From positions 1-40,011 of the forward strand of contig NZ_MDEB01000014.1 of assembly GCF_002939945.1 (NCBI RefSeq): a DNA stretch of 40,011 nt, given 5' to 3'. The notes beneath the pieces are model-generated. The model made no database searches. It had not been told where the DNA came from and saw nothing but the letters and a program-made list of their open reading frames with translations. Below, piece by piece: positions 23,403-32,217 of the stretch. The translations under genes and the position numbers were made by a program. Source of the stretch: Xanthomonas arboricola pv. populi. GTDB taxonomy: Bacteria > Pseudomonadota > Gammaproteobacteria > Xanthomonadales > Xanthomonadaceae. The number at the start of each line of letters is the position of its first letter. Positions within the stretch are counted from its first letter, which is position 1.

Positions 23403-26400
23403 ATGACCGCCTCTGCCGCGCCTTCCAGCCTGTTCGCCAACGATCTGCCCGACGCGCGCCTGCAGCAGTTCCGTATGCGCCGCCTGCAGGTGCATAACTG
23501 GGGCACGTTCTCCGGGTTGACCGAAGTGCCGATCGCCGAACGCGGCTTTTTGTTCGTCGGCCGCTCCGGCTCGGGCAAATCGACGCTACTCGATGCGATG
23601 TCGGCACTGCTCACCCCGCCCAGCATCGTCGACTTCAACGCCGCCGCCCGCGAGGCCGAACGCAGCGGGCGTGATCGCAATCTGGTGTCGTACGTGCGTG
23701 GCGCCTGGGCCGACAAGCAGGACAGCAGCTCCGGCGAGATCGCTACGCAGTACCTGCGCAAGGGCGCCACCTGGACCGCGCTGGTGCTGGAGTACCGCGA
23801 CGGCGAGGACCGCGTGGTCAGCCTGGTGCGGCTGTTCTGGCTTGCCGGCAACAGCGCGGCCACCGCGGACGTGCGCAAGCACTACATGGTCGCCGAGCGC
23901 GCCTTCGATGTGGCCCAGGATCTGGGCGGCTTCGATCTGGATCTGCGCAAGCTCAAGCAGCGGCTGCACGATGTGCATCACTTCGACAGTTTTGCCGGCT
24001 ACGCCGAGCGTTTCCGTCACCAGCTGGGTATCAGTAACGAAATGGCCTTGCGCCTGCTGCACAAGACCCAATCGGCCAAGAACCTGGGCGATCTCAACGC
24101 CTTCCTGCGCGGTTTCATGCTGGAAGAACCCAAGACCTTCGATGCGGCCGAACGCTTGGTGGGCGACTTCGCCGAACTCGATGGCGCCCACCATGCGGTA
24201 GTGACGGCGCGGCGCCAGGTTGAGACCTTGCTGCCTGCGCGCGCCCACCACGCCGAGCTCATGCAACTGCGCCGCCAGCGCAGCGAGCTGGAAGAACTCA
24301 AGCTAGGCATCGATACCTACCGCGAGCAGCGCCGGCTTGCCTTGCTGGATGCGCGCCTGCAGGAACTGGACGTGCAGGACCGCGGCCTTGCCGGCGAAGA
24401 AGGCCAGCGACGCGCGGCATTGGACAACCACACCCGCCATCTGGACGATCTGGAGGCGCAGCGGCGCGCGCAAGGTGGCGAGCGCATCGATGCGCTGGAG
24501 CGCGAACAGAGCCAGCTGCAGGCAGAGCGCGATCGCCGTGCGGCCAAGCGGGTCCAGGCCGAGCAGGCCTGCCGTGCACTGGAGCAAGCCCTGGCCGACA
24601 GCGCGCACGGTTTTGCCGAACAGGTCGCGCAGGCGCGCGTTGCCCTGGAAGATGGGCAGCGTGTCGCCGCCGAGCTCGACGAAGCGATCACCGAGCGCAT
24701 GGCCGGCAAGCACGAAGACAGCAAACGCTTTGCCGAGGTGCGCGCCGAAATCGACGTATTGACGCGAAACCCCTCCAATATTCCCGCGCCGATGCAGAGC
24801 CTTCGCGCACGCATGAGCGCCGATACCGGCGTGCCGGAAGCGGCGCTGCCATTCGTTGGCGAGCTGATCCAGGTGCGCGAGGAAGCATCCGCCTGGCGCG
24901 GCGCCATCGAGCGCGTGCTGCACGGCTTTGCGCAATCGCTGCTGGTGGACGAACGGCATTACGCCGAGGTCGCCGATTGGGTCAACCGTACCCAGCTCGG
25001 CACGCGGCTGGTCTATTACCGGATGCGTCACAACGAGCAGGCACTGAGTGGCCGCGAACCCGGCAGCGCTTCGCTGTTGCAAAAGCTGGAATTGCGTGAT
25101 CACCTCTTTGCCGGCTGGCTGCGGCGCGAGCTGGGCAAGCGCTTCGATTACGACTGCGTAGACAGTGCCAAGGCCCTGCGTCATGCCGAACGCGCGATTA
25201 CTCGCGAAGGCCAGGTCAAGCATCCAGGCGAGCGTTACGAAAAGGACGACCGCCACGCAGTGGGCGACCGTCGCCGCTGGCTGCTGGGCTTCAACAACCG
25301 CGACAAGCTTGCCTTGTACGAGCGCGAAGGGCAGGAGCTGGCGCAACGCATCGCCGCCTGCGATGCCGAGGTGGCCGAGCTGCGCGCGCGCCGCGAACGC
25401 GATGGGCAGCGACGCCTGGCCCGCAACACCCTGGCCAATCTTGGCTGGGACGAAATCAATGTGGCCGCCGCGCTGCAGCGCCTGAGCCAGATCGCCGAGA
25501 CCTTGCAACAGCTGCGCGAGGGCGACGCCAACCTGCGCGCGTTGGGCGAGGCGATCGACCGCACGCGCGCCGATATCGTCCAGGCCACGCGCACCTATGA
25601 GGGCGTGCGCACCGAGCGGATCACGCTGGGCGCCGAGCGTACACGTCTGGAAAAACAGCACCTGGAGTGCGCTGATGCGAATGCGCGCGTGGTGACGCCG
25701 TTGCAGCAGCAGGGCCTGGCCGAGCGTCTGCTCAGCTTGGGTGAGCTGAGCCTGGACACGTTGCAGGACCGCTTCCGTACGCTCGAGCGTGGCCTGGACG
25801 CGCAGCTGGGCGTCAGCAAAGACGAACTGACCCGCCTGCAGCAAGCGTTGATAGGATGTTTTCGCCGCTACTTCCAGCAATGGCCGGAAGACAGCGGCGA
25901 TCTGAGTCCGACGCTGGAAGGCGCCGACGACTTTCTCGCCCGCCTGCAGCGGCTGGAACGCGATGGCTTGCCACAGCACGAGGCGCGCTTTTTCGATCTG
26001 CTGCAAAGCCAGAGCAAGAACAATCTGCTTGCCTTGCAGCGCCACACCGCCGAAGCGCGCAAGTCGATCGCCCAGCGTCTGGATGAGGTCAATGCCAGCC
26101 TGGAGCAGGTGCCGTTCAATCACGGCACTTTGCTGACCATCGAATTGAGCGACCGCCGCCTGCCGGAAGTGATCGAGTTTCATCAACGCCTGCGCGAAGT
26201 GCTAGGCCATCATCAGACCGAACAGCGCGAGGTGGCCGAACAGCAATTTGCGGTGCTGCGCGAACTGGTGCGTAAGCTGGGCTCGCAGGAGGGCGAGGAC
26301 AAGCGCTGGCGCGAGCTGGTGCTGGACGTGCGCCTGCATGTGGAATTTGTCGGTGTGGAACTGGACGCAGCCACGCGCCAGCAGGTCGAGATCTACCGCA

Positions 26401-26795
26401 GCGGCGCCGGCAAATCCGGTGGTCAGCGTCAGAAACTGGCAACCACTTGTCTGGCCGCTGCATTGCGCTACCAGCTCGGCGGCGAAGACGGCGAGCTGCC
26501 GCGCTATTGCGCCGTGGTGCTGGACGAAGCCTTCGACAAGGCCGACAACGAATTCACTGCGCTGGCGATGAACATCTTCGAGAACTTCGGTTTCCAGATG
26601 GTGGTGGCCACGCCGTTGAAATCGGTGATGACGCTGGAGCCGTTTATCGGTGGCGCGTGCTTTGTCGAAATCAGCGGGCGGCACGATTCGGGCGTCTTGC
26701 TGATCGAATACGACGAACAGTCGCGCAGGCTTAAGTTGCCCGAGCGCACCCGCAGTGCAGCGGCCAACACCGATGCGGTGGCCGAGCAGGAGTGA
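23403..26795 (+). CDS. jetC: Wadjet JetC (SMC/MukB-like condensin ATPase)
   Basis: A 1130-residue SMC-like ATPase. The head is split: Walker A GRSGSGKST at 53-61, and at the C-terminal end the ABC signature SGGQ at 1005-1008 and Walker B VVLDEAF with Asp1041-Glu1042. Between them lie two long coiled-coil arms (about 250-450 and 640-850, rich in Glu/Arg/Gln/Leu) around a hinge-like region (about 460-620). In Wadjet the JetC dimer with JetA and JetB extrudes DNA loops until the whole small circle is reeled in. All ATPase motifs are intact. No ribosome binding site stands out before the ATG at 23403. Confidence 0.94.
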   Translation: MTASAAPSSLFANDLPDARLQQFRMRRLQVHNWGTFSGLTEVPIAERGFLFVGRSGSGKSTLLDAMSALLTPPSIVDFNAAAREAERSGRDRNLVSYVRGAWADKQDSSSGEIATQYLRKGATWTALVLEYRDGEDRVVSLVRLFWLAGNSAATADVRKHYMVAERAFDVAQDLGGFDLDLRKLKQRLHDVHHFDSFAGYAERFRHQLGISNEMALRLLHKTQSAKNLGDLNAFLRGFMLEEPKTFDAAERLVGDFAELDGAHHAVVTARRQVETLLPARAHHAELMQLRRQRSELEELKLGIDTYREQRRLALLDARLQELDVQDRGLAGEEGQRRAALDNHTRHLDDLEAQRRAQGGERIDALEREQSQLQAERDRRAAKRVQAEQACRALEQALADSAHGFAEQVAQARVALEDGQRVAAELDEAITERMAGKHEDSKRFAEVRAEIDVLTRNPSNIPAPMQSLRARMSADTGVPEAALPFVGELIQVREEASAWRGAIERVLHGFAQSLLVDERHYAEVADWVNRTQLGTRLVYYRMRHNEQALSGREPGSASLLQKLELRDHLFAGWLRRELGKRFDYDCVDSAKALRHAERAITREGQVKHPGERYEKDDRHAVGDRRRWLLGFNNRDKLALYEREGQELAQRIAACDAEVAELRARRERDGQRRLARNTLANLGWDEINVAAALQRLSQIAETLQQLREGDANLRALGEAIDRTRADIVQATRTYEGVRTERITLGAERTRLEKQHLECADANARVVTPLQQQGLAERLLSLGELSLDTLQDRFRTLERGLDAQLGVSKDELTRLQQALIGCFRRYFQQWPEDSGDLSPTLEGADDFLARLQRLERDGLPQHEARFFDLLQSQSKNNLLALQRHTAEARKSIAQRLDEVNASLEQVPFNHGTLLTIELSDRRLPEVIEFHQRLREVLGHHQTEQREVAEQQFAVLRELVRKLGSQEGEDKRWRELVLDVRLHVEFVGVELDAATRQQVEIYRSGAGKSGGQRQKLATTCLAAALRYQLGGEDGELPRYCAVVLDEAFDKADNEFTALAMNIFENFGFQMVVATPLKSVMTLEPFIGGACFVEISGRHDSGVLLIEYDEQSRRLKLPERTRSAAANTDAVAEQE

Positions 26796-26799
26796 GCTG

Positions 26800-27981
26800 A
26801 TGGCGCGCGCCGATGACATGCTGTTGCCAGATGCCGCACTTCAGGCATTGCGCGGACAATGGCAACGCCAGCGTGGCCACTGGTTGATCGGCGCATCGGC
26901 ACCCAGGCCCATCGCCCTGCAGCCACCGACCCAGGCGCAGGCCAGCGCCCGGTTTGATGCCTTCGGCGCTTGGCTGCGTGCCTGGCAGCGCGTCGCGTTG
27001 CCGGGGCGGGTGGAGTACCGCGATGTGCTGTGGTCGCAGCTGGGGGCGCAACGGCTGCCGCAGACCTGGGTGCTCGAGACGCCGACCGATGCGGCGGCGG
27101 CACTTCAGGAGCATGACCGTTGGCAACGCGCCAGCGCGCGCTGTGCCAGTTTGCAGGCGCACTGGCCCGAGGCTGCGGGGTTGGCGCCGCGCTTGCGGCG
27201 CCAGTTCGATCTGCTCGCCGACAGCACGCAGGCCGATATCGACCGGCTGGTTGCCGTGGTGGACTGGCTGCATCGACACCGCGACAGCGGACTGTTCCTG
27301 CGCCAGCTTCCCATTGCCGGCATCGACAGCAAATGGGTGCATGCGCGTCGCGGCATCATCGCCGATTGGCTGGGCGGGCTGCGAGGCATCGCCGAGCCGC
27401 GCAGCTTCGACAGCCTCGCCGGCCTGCGCAGCGCACCGGATCGTGTGCGCCTGCGGCTGCTGGACCCGGCGTTACGCCGCCGGTTCGGCGGCCTGGACGA
27501 TCTGACCGTGCCGATCGAACAGCTGGCTGAGCTGCGGTTGCCGATCGATCGTGTGCTGATTGTTGAAAATCTCGAAACCGGCCTGGCCTGCGAAGCGCTG
27601 CCGGGAACGGCGCTGCTGATGGCGCGCGGGTATGCCGTCGACTACGTGCGCAACATCGAGTGGCTGCGCACGCTGCCGTTGTTCTATTGGGGCGATATCG
27701 ATACGCATGGGCTGGCGATCCTGCACCGACTGCGCACGCATGCGCCGCAGACCGTGGCGCTGCTGATGGACCAGTCCACGCTGCTCGCCACTCCGCGCGC
27801 AATGTGGGGCCACGAACCCAGACAACATCGTGCCCATCGGCTCGCCGCGCTGACCCCGGACGAGCAGCTGTTTTATGCGCGATTGCGCAGCGGGCACTTC
27901 GGCGGCGCACCGCGGCTTGAGCAGGAGCGCATTGCGTGGAGTCATGCATGGCCGCAGATCCAGGCGGCATTGCGCGGATAG
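26800..27981 (+). CDS. jetD: Wadjet JetD (DUF3322/DUF2220 Toprim nuclease)
   Basis: A 393-residue protein with an N-terminal DUF3322-like arm and a C-terminal DUF2220 Toprim domain. The Toprim acidic residues are visible: Glu256 in VLIVENLETG and Asp299/Asp301 in YWGDIDTHG. JetD cuts DNA captured by JetABC and so removes plasmids. The ATG at 26800 follows the jetC stop by 4 bases, with CAGGAG at 26787-26792; the in-frame ATG at 26755 would lie within jetC and is less likely. This is the last gene of the operon. Confidence 0.9.
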   Translation: MARADDMLLPDAALQALRGQWQRQRGHWLIGASAPRPIALQPPTQAQASARFDAFGAWLRAWQRVALPGRVEYRDVLWSQLGAQRLPQTWVLETPTDAAAALQEHDRWQRASARCASLQAHWPEAAGLAPRLRRQFDLLADSTQADIDRLVAVVDWLHRHRDSGLFLRQLPIAGIDSKWVHARRGIIADWLGGLRGIAEPRSFDSLAGLRSAPDRVRLRLLDPALRRRFGGLDDLTVPIEQLAELRLPIDRVLIVENLETGLACEALPGTALLMARGYAVDYVRNIEWLRTLPLFYWGDIDTHGLAILHRLRTHAPQTVALLMDQSTLLATPRAMWGHEPRQHRAHRLAALTPDEQLFYARLRSGHFGGAPRLEQERIAWSHAWPQIQAALRG

Positions 27982-28020
27982 GCAGCCCGCCTTGGACGCG
28001 TGTCGAGCAGCTGGGCTGCC
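27981..28020 (+). terminator. Hairpin after jetD
   Basis: GGCAGCCC (27981-27988) and GGGCTGCC (28013-28020) form an 8-bp stem around a 24-base loop immediately after the jetD stop. No T-run follows, so it is only a possible end of the operon. Confidence 0.3.
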
Positions 28021-28068
28021 TGCACTGCAGGCGCTGATGCAATCTGCAGGCTCGGAGGTGGCTTGCAG

Positions 28069-28149
28069 ATGTGCAACGTAGACAACGGCTGCACCCAGCA
28101 TGTCATCTGCTGTAACGACCACGATTGCGGACCCTTTATCCGAAGATAA
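28069..28149 (+). CDS. Possible Cys-rich small ORF upstream of the TonB receptor gene
   Basis: A 26-codon frame preceded by GGAGGTG at 28054-28060, a full-strength ribosome binding site 8 bases from the ATG. The peptide would have five cysteines (residues 2, 8, 14, 15 and 20) and three histidine/aspartate-rich contacts (HVICC, NDHDC), which is a metal-binding-like composition. Its last codons overlap the Fur-box-like sequence of the next gene. I recognise no family. It may be a chance frame, a leader peptide of the receptor, or a metal-binding microprotein. Codon use is mixed. Confidence 0.35.
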   Translation: MCNVDNGCTQHVICCNDHDCGPFIRR

Positions 28150-28163
28150 GAATCGTTATCATT
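28145..28163 (+). promoter_or_regulatory. Fur-box-like operator upstream of the TonB-dependent receptor
   Basis: GATAA-6 nt-TTATC followed by ATT matches about 12 of 19 positions of the classical Fur box and keeps the inverted GATAA/TTATC arms. It lies 52 bases upstream of the receptor start, as expected for iron-repressed control. Confidence 0.55.
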
Positions 28164-28214
28164 AGCTGCCCGGATGTGCCCGCCAGTGTGCGCATCGCCT
28201 CGCTGAAGATCCCG

Positions 28215-30275
28215 ATGACCCCACTGCCTGCGCCTCGCCACCTGTTGTTCGTGTCCCTGTTTGCCGCCGTGCCGGCCGCCGCCCAGGAAGCCAGCCTGCT
28301 CGATGCCATCGTGGTCAGCGAAAAGCGCGCCCTGTATCGGCCGGAAAAGGCCGCCGGCGCCACCCGCACGCAGACGCCGGTGGAGCGCATTCCGCAGGCG
28401 ATCCAGGTGGTGCCGCGCTCGGTGATCGACGAACAGCAACTCACCCGGCTGGTGGATGTGGTGGCCAATGTCTCCAATGTGCAACCCGGCGGCACCCAGG
28501 GCAATCGCTCGGAAACCTTCGTCATCCGCGGTTTCGAGGCGTCCTCGTATGCGGTCGACGGCATCCTGCTCAACCCGGCGCAGAACTTCACCGAGACCGT
28601 GCGCGATCTGGCCAATGTCGCCCAGGTGGAAGTGCTCAAGGGCCCGGCGGCGGTGCTGTACGGGCGCGGCGAACCCGGCGGGGTGATCAATCTGGTCACG
28701 CTGCGCCCGGACGCGGTGTTCGGCGGCAATGCGTCGGTGCAGGTGGCCGAACACGGCCTGCGCCGCGTGCAGTCCAGCGTCACCGGCCCGCTGAGCCCGA
28801 CCGTGTCGGCACGGCTCAGCGCTGCCGCGCAGGAGACCGGCAGCTTCCGCGCTGCGCAGGCCGATGGCGATCGCGTGTTCGTCTCGCCCTCGCTGGCCTG
28901 GCGGCCGACCGCGCAGCTGCGGGCCGATCTGGATCTGGAATACACGCGCCAGACCAGCCCGGGCGATCGCGGTCTGGTCGCCATCGACGGTGTGGTGCGT
29001 GGCCCGGCGCAGCGCAGCTTCGGCGAGCCGTGGTCGCGCAATCACGGCAGCGCGACAACGGCACGCGGCCGCATCGAGTACGACGCCAACGACTGGCTGA
29101 CGCTGCGCCAGATCCTCAATCACCAGGACGGCGACAGCGGCCGCAACGTGGCCGACTTCACCGGCTTCAGTGCCGACCGCGCCTTCCTGCAACGCCGCGC
29201 GGTGCGTCAGGACCAGCAGGTGCGCGCAACGACCTCGCAGACCGAAGCGTTGGCGCGTTTCGCCACCGGCCCGCTGCGCCATCAGGTGCTGGCTGGTGCC
29301 GAATACGTCGACGCGCACCGCCACACCGACGAAGCGCGCGCGCCGCTGGCCCGCATCCGCGTGACCAACCCGGTGCAGGGCGCATTGCCAGGCACCTATG
29401 TGCCGGCCCGCGACATCGACGTCGATGCACGCTACGCCGCGCTATACCTGCAGGACCAGATCAGCATCGGCGAGCGTTGGGATGTGCTGGCCGGCGTGCG
29501 CTGGGACGACGTGCAGCAGACCACCATCGATAATCGCGCGCGCACCCGCGAAGACGGCCGGCGTGCCTCGCCGCGCATCGGCGTGGTGTGGAAGGCGGCG
29601 CCGCAGCTGTCGCTGTACGCCAACACCTCCACCTCGTTTCGGCCGCGCAGCGCCACGCTGTTTTCCGGCGGTAGCGCAGCACCGGAGACCGGCCGCCAGT
29701 ACGAGGTCGGCCTGAAGAGCGCACTGTTCAACAACCGTGTACTCGCCACTGCCGCAGCATTCCAGATCACCAAGGACAACGTCGCCAGCAGCGACCCGGA
29801 CAACGATGGCTTCGTGCTGGTCACCGGCCAGCAACGCGTGCGCGGCTTGGAAATGGATATCACCGGTGAGCTCACCCAGAACTGGCGCGTGATCCTTGGC
29901 GCCGGTTATCTGGACGCGCAGGTCACCCGCGACACCGTCATCCCGGTCGGCAATCGGCTGCGCGGCGTGCCGCGGGTCAGTGCCAGTGCGTGGAGCACTT
30001 ATCACGTCGCCAGCGGACCGCTGTATGGCCTGACCTTGGGCGCAGGCGCGGTGCATGTGGGCGAGCGCGAAGGGGATCTCGCCAACAGTTACCGCATTCC
30101 CGGCTACACGCGCTTGGACGCCTCGGCGGCGTACCGCTTCGGCGGCCGTTATCAACTGGCGCTGATGCTGCGCAATGTCGCCAACCGTTTCTACATCGAG
30201 CAACCGGTGACGCAGACCACCAATTATCCAGGTGCACCGCGCACCTTGTCGGCGACGCTGAGTGTGGATTTTTAA
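28215..30275 (+). CDS. TonB-dependent siderophore receptor
   Basis: A 686-residue outer membrane receptor. The signal peptide ends at AAA/Q (about residue 23), and a TonB box-like LDAIVV follows at about 28-33. The plug domain (about 45-160) has typical [18 protein letters not shown] and [26 protein letters not shown] beta-barrel runs to the C-terminal aromatic residue (SVDF). The family is the siderophore receptor group with FhuE/FpvA-like plug; the ligand is unknown. The start at 28215 begins the signal peptide; the longer frame from 28125 has no signal. A Fur-like box lies upstream. The stop overlaps the stop of the convergent gene (shared TTAA). Confidence 0.88.
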   Translation: MTPLPAPRHLLFVSLFAAVPAAAQEASLLDAIVVSEKRALYRPEKAAGATRTQTPVERIPQAIQVVPRSVIDEQQLTRLVDVVANVSNVQPGGTQGNRSETFVIRGFEASSYAVDGILLNPAQNFTETVRDLANVAQVEVLKGPAAVLYGRGEPGGVINLVTLRPDAVFGGNASVQVAEHGLRRVQSSVTGPLSPTVSARLSAAAQETGSFRAAQADGDRVFVSPSLAWRPTAQLRADLDLEYTRQTSPGDRGLVAIDGVVRGPAQRSFGEPWSRNHGSATTARGRIEYDANDWLTLRQILNHQDGDSGRNVADFTGFSADRAFLQRRAVRQDQQVRATTSQTEALARFATGPLRHQVLAGAEYVDAHRHTDEARAPLARIRVTNPVQGALPGTYVPARDIDVDARYAALYLQDQISIGERWDVLAGVRWDDVQQTTIDNRARTREDGRRASPRIGVVWKAAPQLSLYANTSTSFRPRSATLFSGGSAAPETGRQYEVGLKSALFNNRVLATAAAFQITKDNVASSDPDNDGFVLVTGQQRVRGLEMDITGELTQNWRVILGAGYLDAQVTRDTVIPVGNRLRGVPRVSASAWSTYHVASGPLYGLTLGAGAVHVGEREGDLANSYRIPGYTRLDASAAYRFGGRYQLALMLRNVANRFYIEQPVTQTTNYPGAPRTLSATLSVDF

Positions 30276-31066
30276 ACGCTAGGCAGCAGATCCCAGCCCA
30301 TCTTGCCGATCAGCACGATGACCAGCACCAGGAACAATTTGCGAATCAGCGGCGTGCCGCCGCGCAGTGCCATCCGCGTACCGGCGACTGCGCCGGCCAC
30401 GTTGGCCACCGCCATCGGAATGCCGATCGCCAGCATCACCTGCCCGCTGGGCAGGAAGAACGACAGCGCCGCCAGGTTGGTGGCCAGGTTCACCACCTTT
30501 GCCGCAGCAGAAGCACGCAGAAAGTCCAGCCCGAAAAAGCGGATGAACAGGAAGATCAAAAAGCTCCCAGTGCCCGGGCCGAAGAACCCGTCGTAGAACC
30601 CGATTGCCGCCCCCATCGCCAAAGCGGTGACCAGCTCGCGCCGGCCGATCTGGCGCGGACGATGCAGCGCACCGAAGTCCTTCTTGATCAGCGTGTAGAC
30701 CAGCATCGCGATCAGCAGCACCAGGATCAGCGGCCGCACCGCCTGCCTGGGCATCAGGCTGACCGCGGTCGCGCCCAGAAACGAAAACGTGAACGCCGCC
30801 ACTGTTGCGTACAGCACCGGCCGCCACGGAAAGCGCACGTTGCGCGCATAGCGCCAGGCCGATGCAGCGGTGCCGAACATCGCACTGAACTTGTTGGTGC
30901 CCAGAATCAGCGACGGCGTCTGCTGCGGCAGGGTCGCAAACAATCCCGGCAACTGGATCAAGCCACCACCGCCAACCGCCGCATCCACCAACCCGGCAAC
31001 GAAGGCAATGCACAGCAGCCACGGCAATTCGGTGGGAATCAGTTCCAGCAAGGCGGCGCTCCGCAC
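30272..31066 (-). CDS. TauE/SafE-family membrane transporter
   Basis: A 264-residue protein with about seven to eight membrane helices and the family motifs [20 protein letters not shown] near the start and [12 protein letters not shown] in the middle, the two inverted repeat halves of TauE/SafE proteins. Members export or import sulfite, sulfoacetate or similar anions; the substrate is not known. The start is uncertain: the GTG at 31066 gives a normal length, and a TTG a few codons later is also possible; the open frame continues upstream without family sequence. It ends in the same TTAA as the receptor gene. Confidence 0.75.
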   Translation of the reverse strand: MRSAALLELIPTELPWLLCIAFVAGLVDAAVGGGGLIQLPGLFATLPQQTPSLILGTNKFSAMFGTAASAWRYARNVRFPWRPVLYATVAAFTFSFLGATAVSLMPRQAVRPLILVLLIAMLVYTLIKKDFGALHRPRQIGRRELVTALAMGAAIGFYDGFFGPGTGSFLIFLFIRFFGLDFLRASAAAKVVNLATNLAALSFFLPSGQVMLAIGIPMAVANVAGAVAGTRMALRGGTPLIRKLFLVLVIVLIGKMGWDLLPSV

Positions 31067-31141
31067 GACGGGGGCGACAGCATAAACGCGCAGAAACCCC
31101 GTTCCCCACTTCCCAATTCCCAATTCCCGCACAATCGCCCG

Positions 31142-31531
31142 ATGCCGATTTCCACACTCACCGATCCCTGTCCCTGCGGCCGCGCCGCCGACTACGCGCG
31201 GTGTTGCGGGCAATACCACGCCGGCGCCGCCGCGCCCGATGCCGAAACCCTGATGCGTGCGCGCTACAGCGCCTACGTCCGCCGTGATGTGGCCTACCTG
31301 CTCGCCAGCTGGCATCCGTCCACGCGCCCGCCCGAGGTGTCGCTGGACGAGGGCGGCCGCACCACCTGGCTCGGCCTGACCGTGCAACGCGCCATCGAAA
31401 CCGGCACCGACACGGCCGAAGTGGCGTTTCTGGCCCGTTACCGCATCGGCGGCGGCAGCGCGGTGCGCATGACCGAACACAGCCGCTTCGTGCGCGAAGA
31501 CGGCCGCTGGTATTACCTCGACGCGCACTGA
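31142..31531 (+). CDS. YchJ-like SEC-C motif protein (UPF0225)
   Basis: A 129-residue protein with the N-terminal zinc-binding SEC-C type motif CPCGR-x7-CCGQYH (cysteines near 10, 12, 21 and 22), followed by an NTF2-like fold as in YchJ ([23 protein letters not shown]). The molecular function of the family is not established. The ATG at 31142 is the natural start: the family motif begins a few residues later. It is divergent from the TauE/SafE gene; the 75-base gap should hold both promoters. Confidence 0.85.
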   Translation: MPISTLTDPCPCGRAADYARCCGQYHAGAAAPDAETLMRARYSAYVRRDVAYLLASWHPSTRPPEVSLDEGGRTTWLGLTVQRAIETGTDTAEVAFLARYRIGGGSAVRMTEHSRFVREDGRWYYLDAH

Positions 31532-31689
31532 GCCGGGTCCAGGCGTGAGCGAGGGCAGCGATCGAGCACACCATGAAGCCATTCAGCCCGATGGACGGCA
31601 CGGACCGGCGCGATTTCTCGACGCCACGTTCGCAGTCGATCCCCGAAGCTTGCCGCCTCGGCGTAGCTCGCCGCGGGGCGGACACGATC

Positions 31690-31896
31690 ATGGCAACCTT
31701 CAATCTCTGGCAGTGGGTGCTTCTGGCCATCGCGGTGTTTGCGATCGTGCTGCCGGCGTGCCTGGCCACTGCACTGATCTGGTTCGGTCCCCGCCACGAC
31801 GCCCCACGCAGGGCCCGCGCCCGCCGTGTGTCCGACACCAGCCCCTCCAGCCCGGCGTTGTCGCTGCTGACCGGCATCACCGGCGACGGCAGCTAA
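31690..31896 (+). CDS. Small single-helix membrane protein
   Basis: A 68-residue hypothetical with one strong membrane helix (about residues 9-31, WVLLAIAVFAIVLPACLATALIW is the core region) and a basic tail (RRARARR) that suggests an N-out, C-in topology. No family is recognised. The ATG at 31690 is chosen because it puts the helix near the N-terminus; an in-frame ATG at 31573 adds 39 unlikely residues. There is no strong ribosome binding site, so the gene is uncertain. Confidence 0.45.
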   Translation: MATFNLWQWVLLAIAVFAIVLPACLATALIWFGPRHDAPRRARARRVSDTSPSSPALSLLTGITGDGS

Positions 31897-32217
31897 GCGC
31901 GGCGATCGACGCCGCCGGGCTGCCGCGGCGCATTGCCAAGTGCGCCGGGTCGCGACTTAGGCATCGGCGCGCGACATCACTACCTGGAAGGTCATCACCC
32001 AAAAGGGTCATACAGCGTCTTCGCTGCGCTCACCGGTCTGAAGAGCGCGCCGTACAGTCATCCCTGCGTTTCGCCACCGACGAGCGCAGCGCATGCTGCC
32101 GCAGCGACAGCGCCACCTGCACGCCTGCAACCAGCCAGGTTGGCTATCCTCAACGGCTCGACTTGCCGCAGGAGCGCTCCACCGCATGACCTCCGTTCAC
32201 ACGCCGGCCACCGCGCC
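31897..32217. other. Gap before mltB with small hairpins and a mini-ORF
   Basis: 321 bases without a clear gene. GCGGCG-ATCGA-CGCCGC (31899-31915) follows the previous stop and may end its transcript; ACCC-AAAA-GGGT lies near 32000. A short frame of 11 codons (32186-32221), with CAGGAG at 32169-32174, ends in a GTGA overlap with the mltB GTG start. Confidence 0.35.

Noticed and set aside
24303..26186. 627-codon minus-strand frame inside jetC
   Set aside because: Shadow of the JetC coiled-coil region. JetC has all ATPase motifs on the plus strand.
28145..28163. Fur box as promoter of the Cys-rich mini-ORF
   Set aside because: The box lies at the 3' end of the mini-ORF, so it can only control what is downstream, the receptor gene.
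31933..32217. 95-codon N-terminal extension of the mltB frame
   Set aside because: It would place the lipoprotein signal peptide in the middle of the protein; the GTG at 32218 begins the signal directly.
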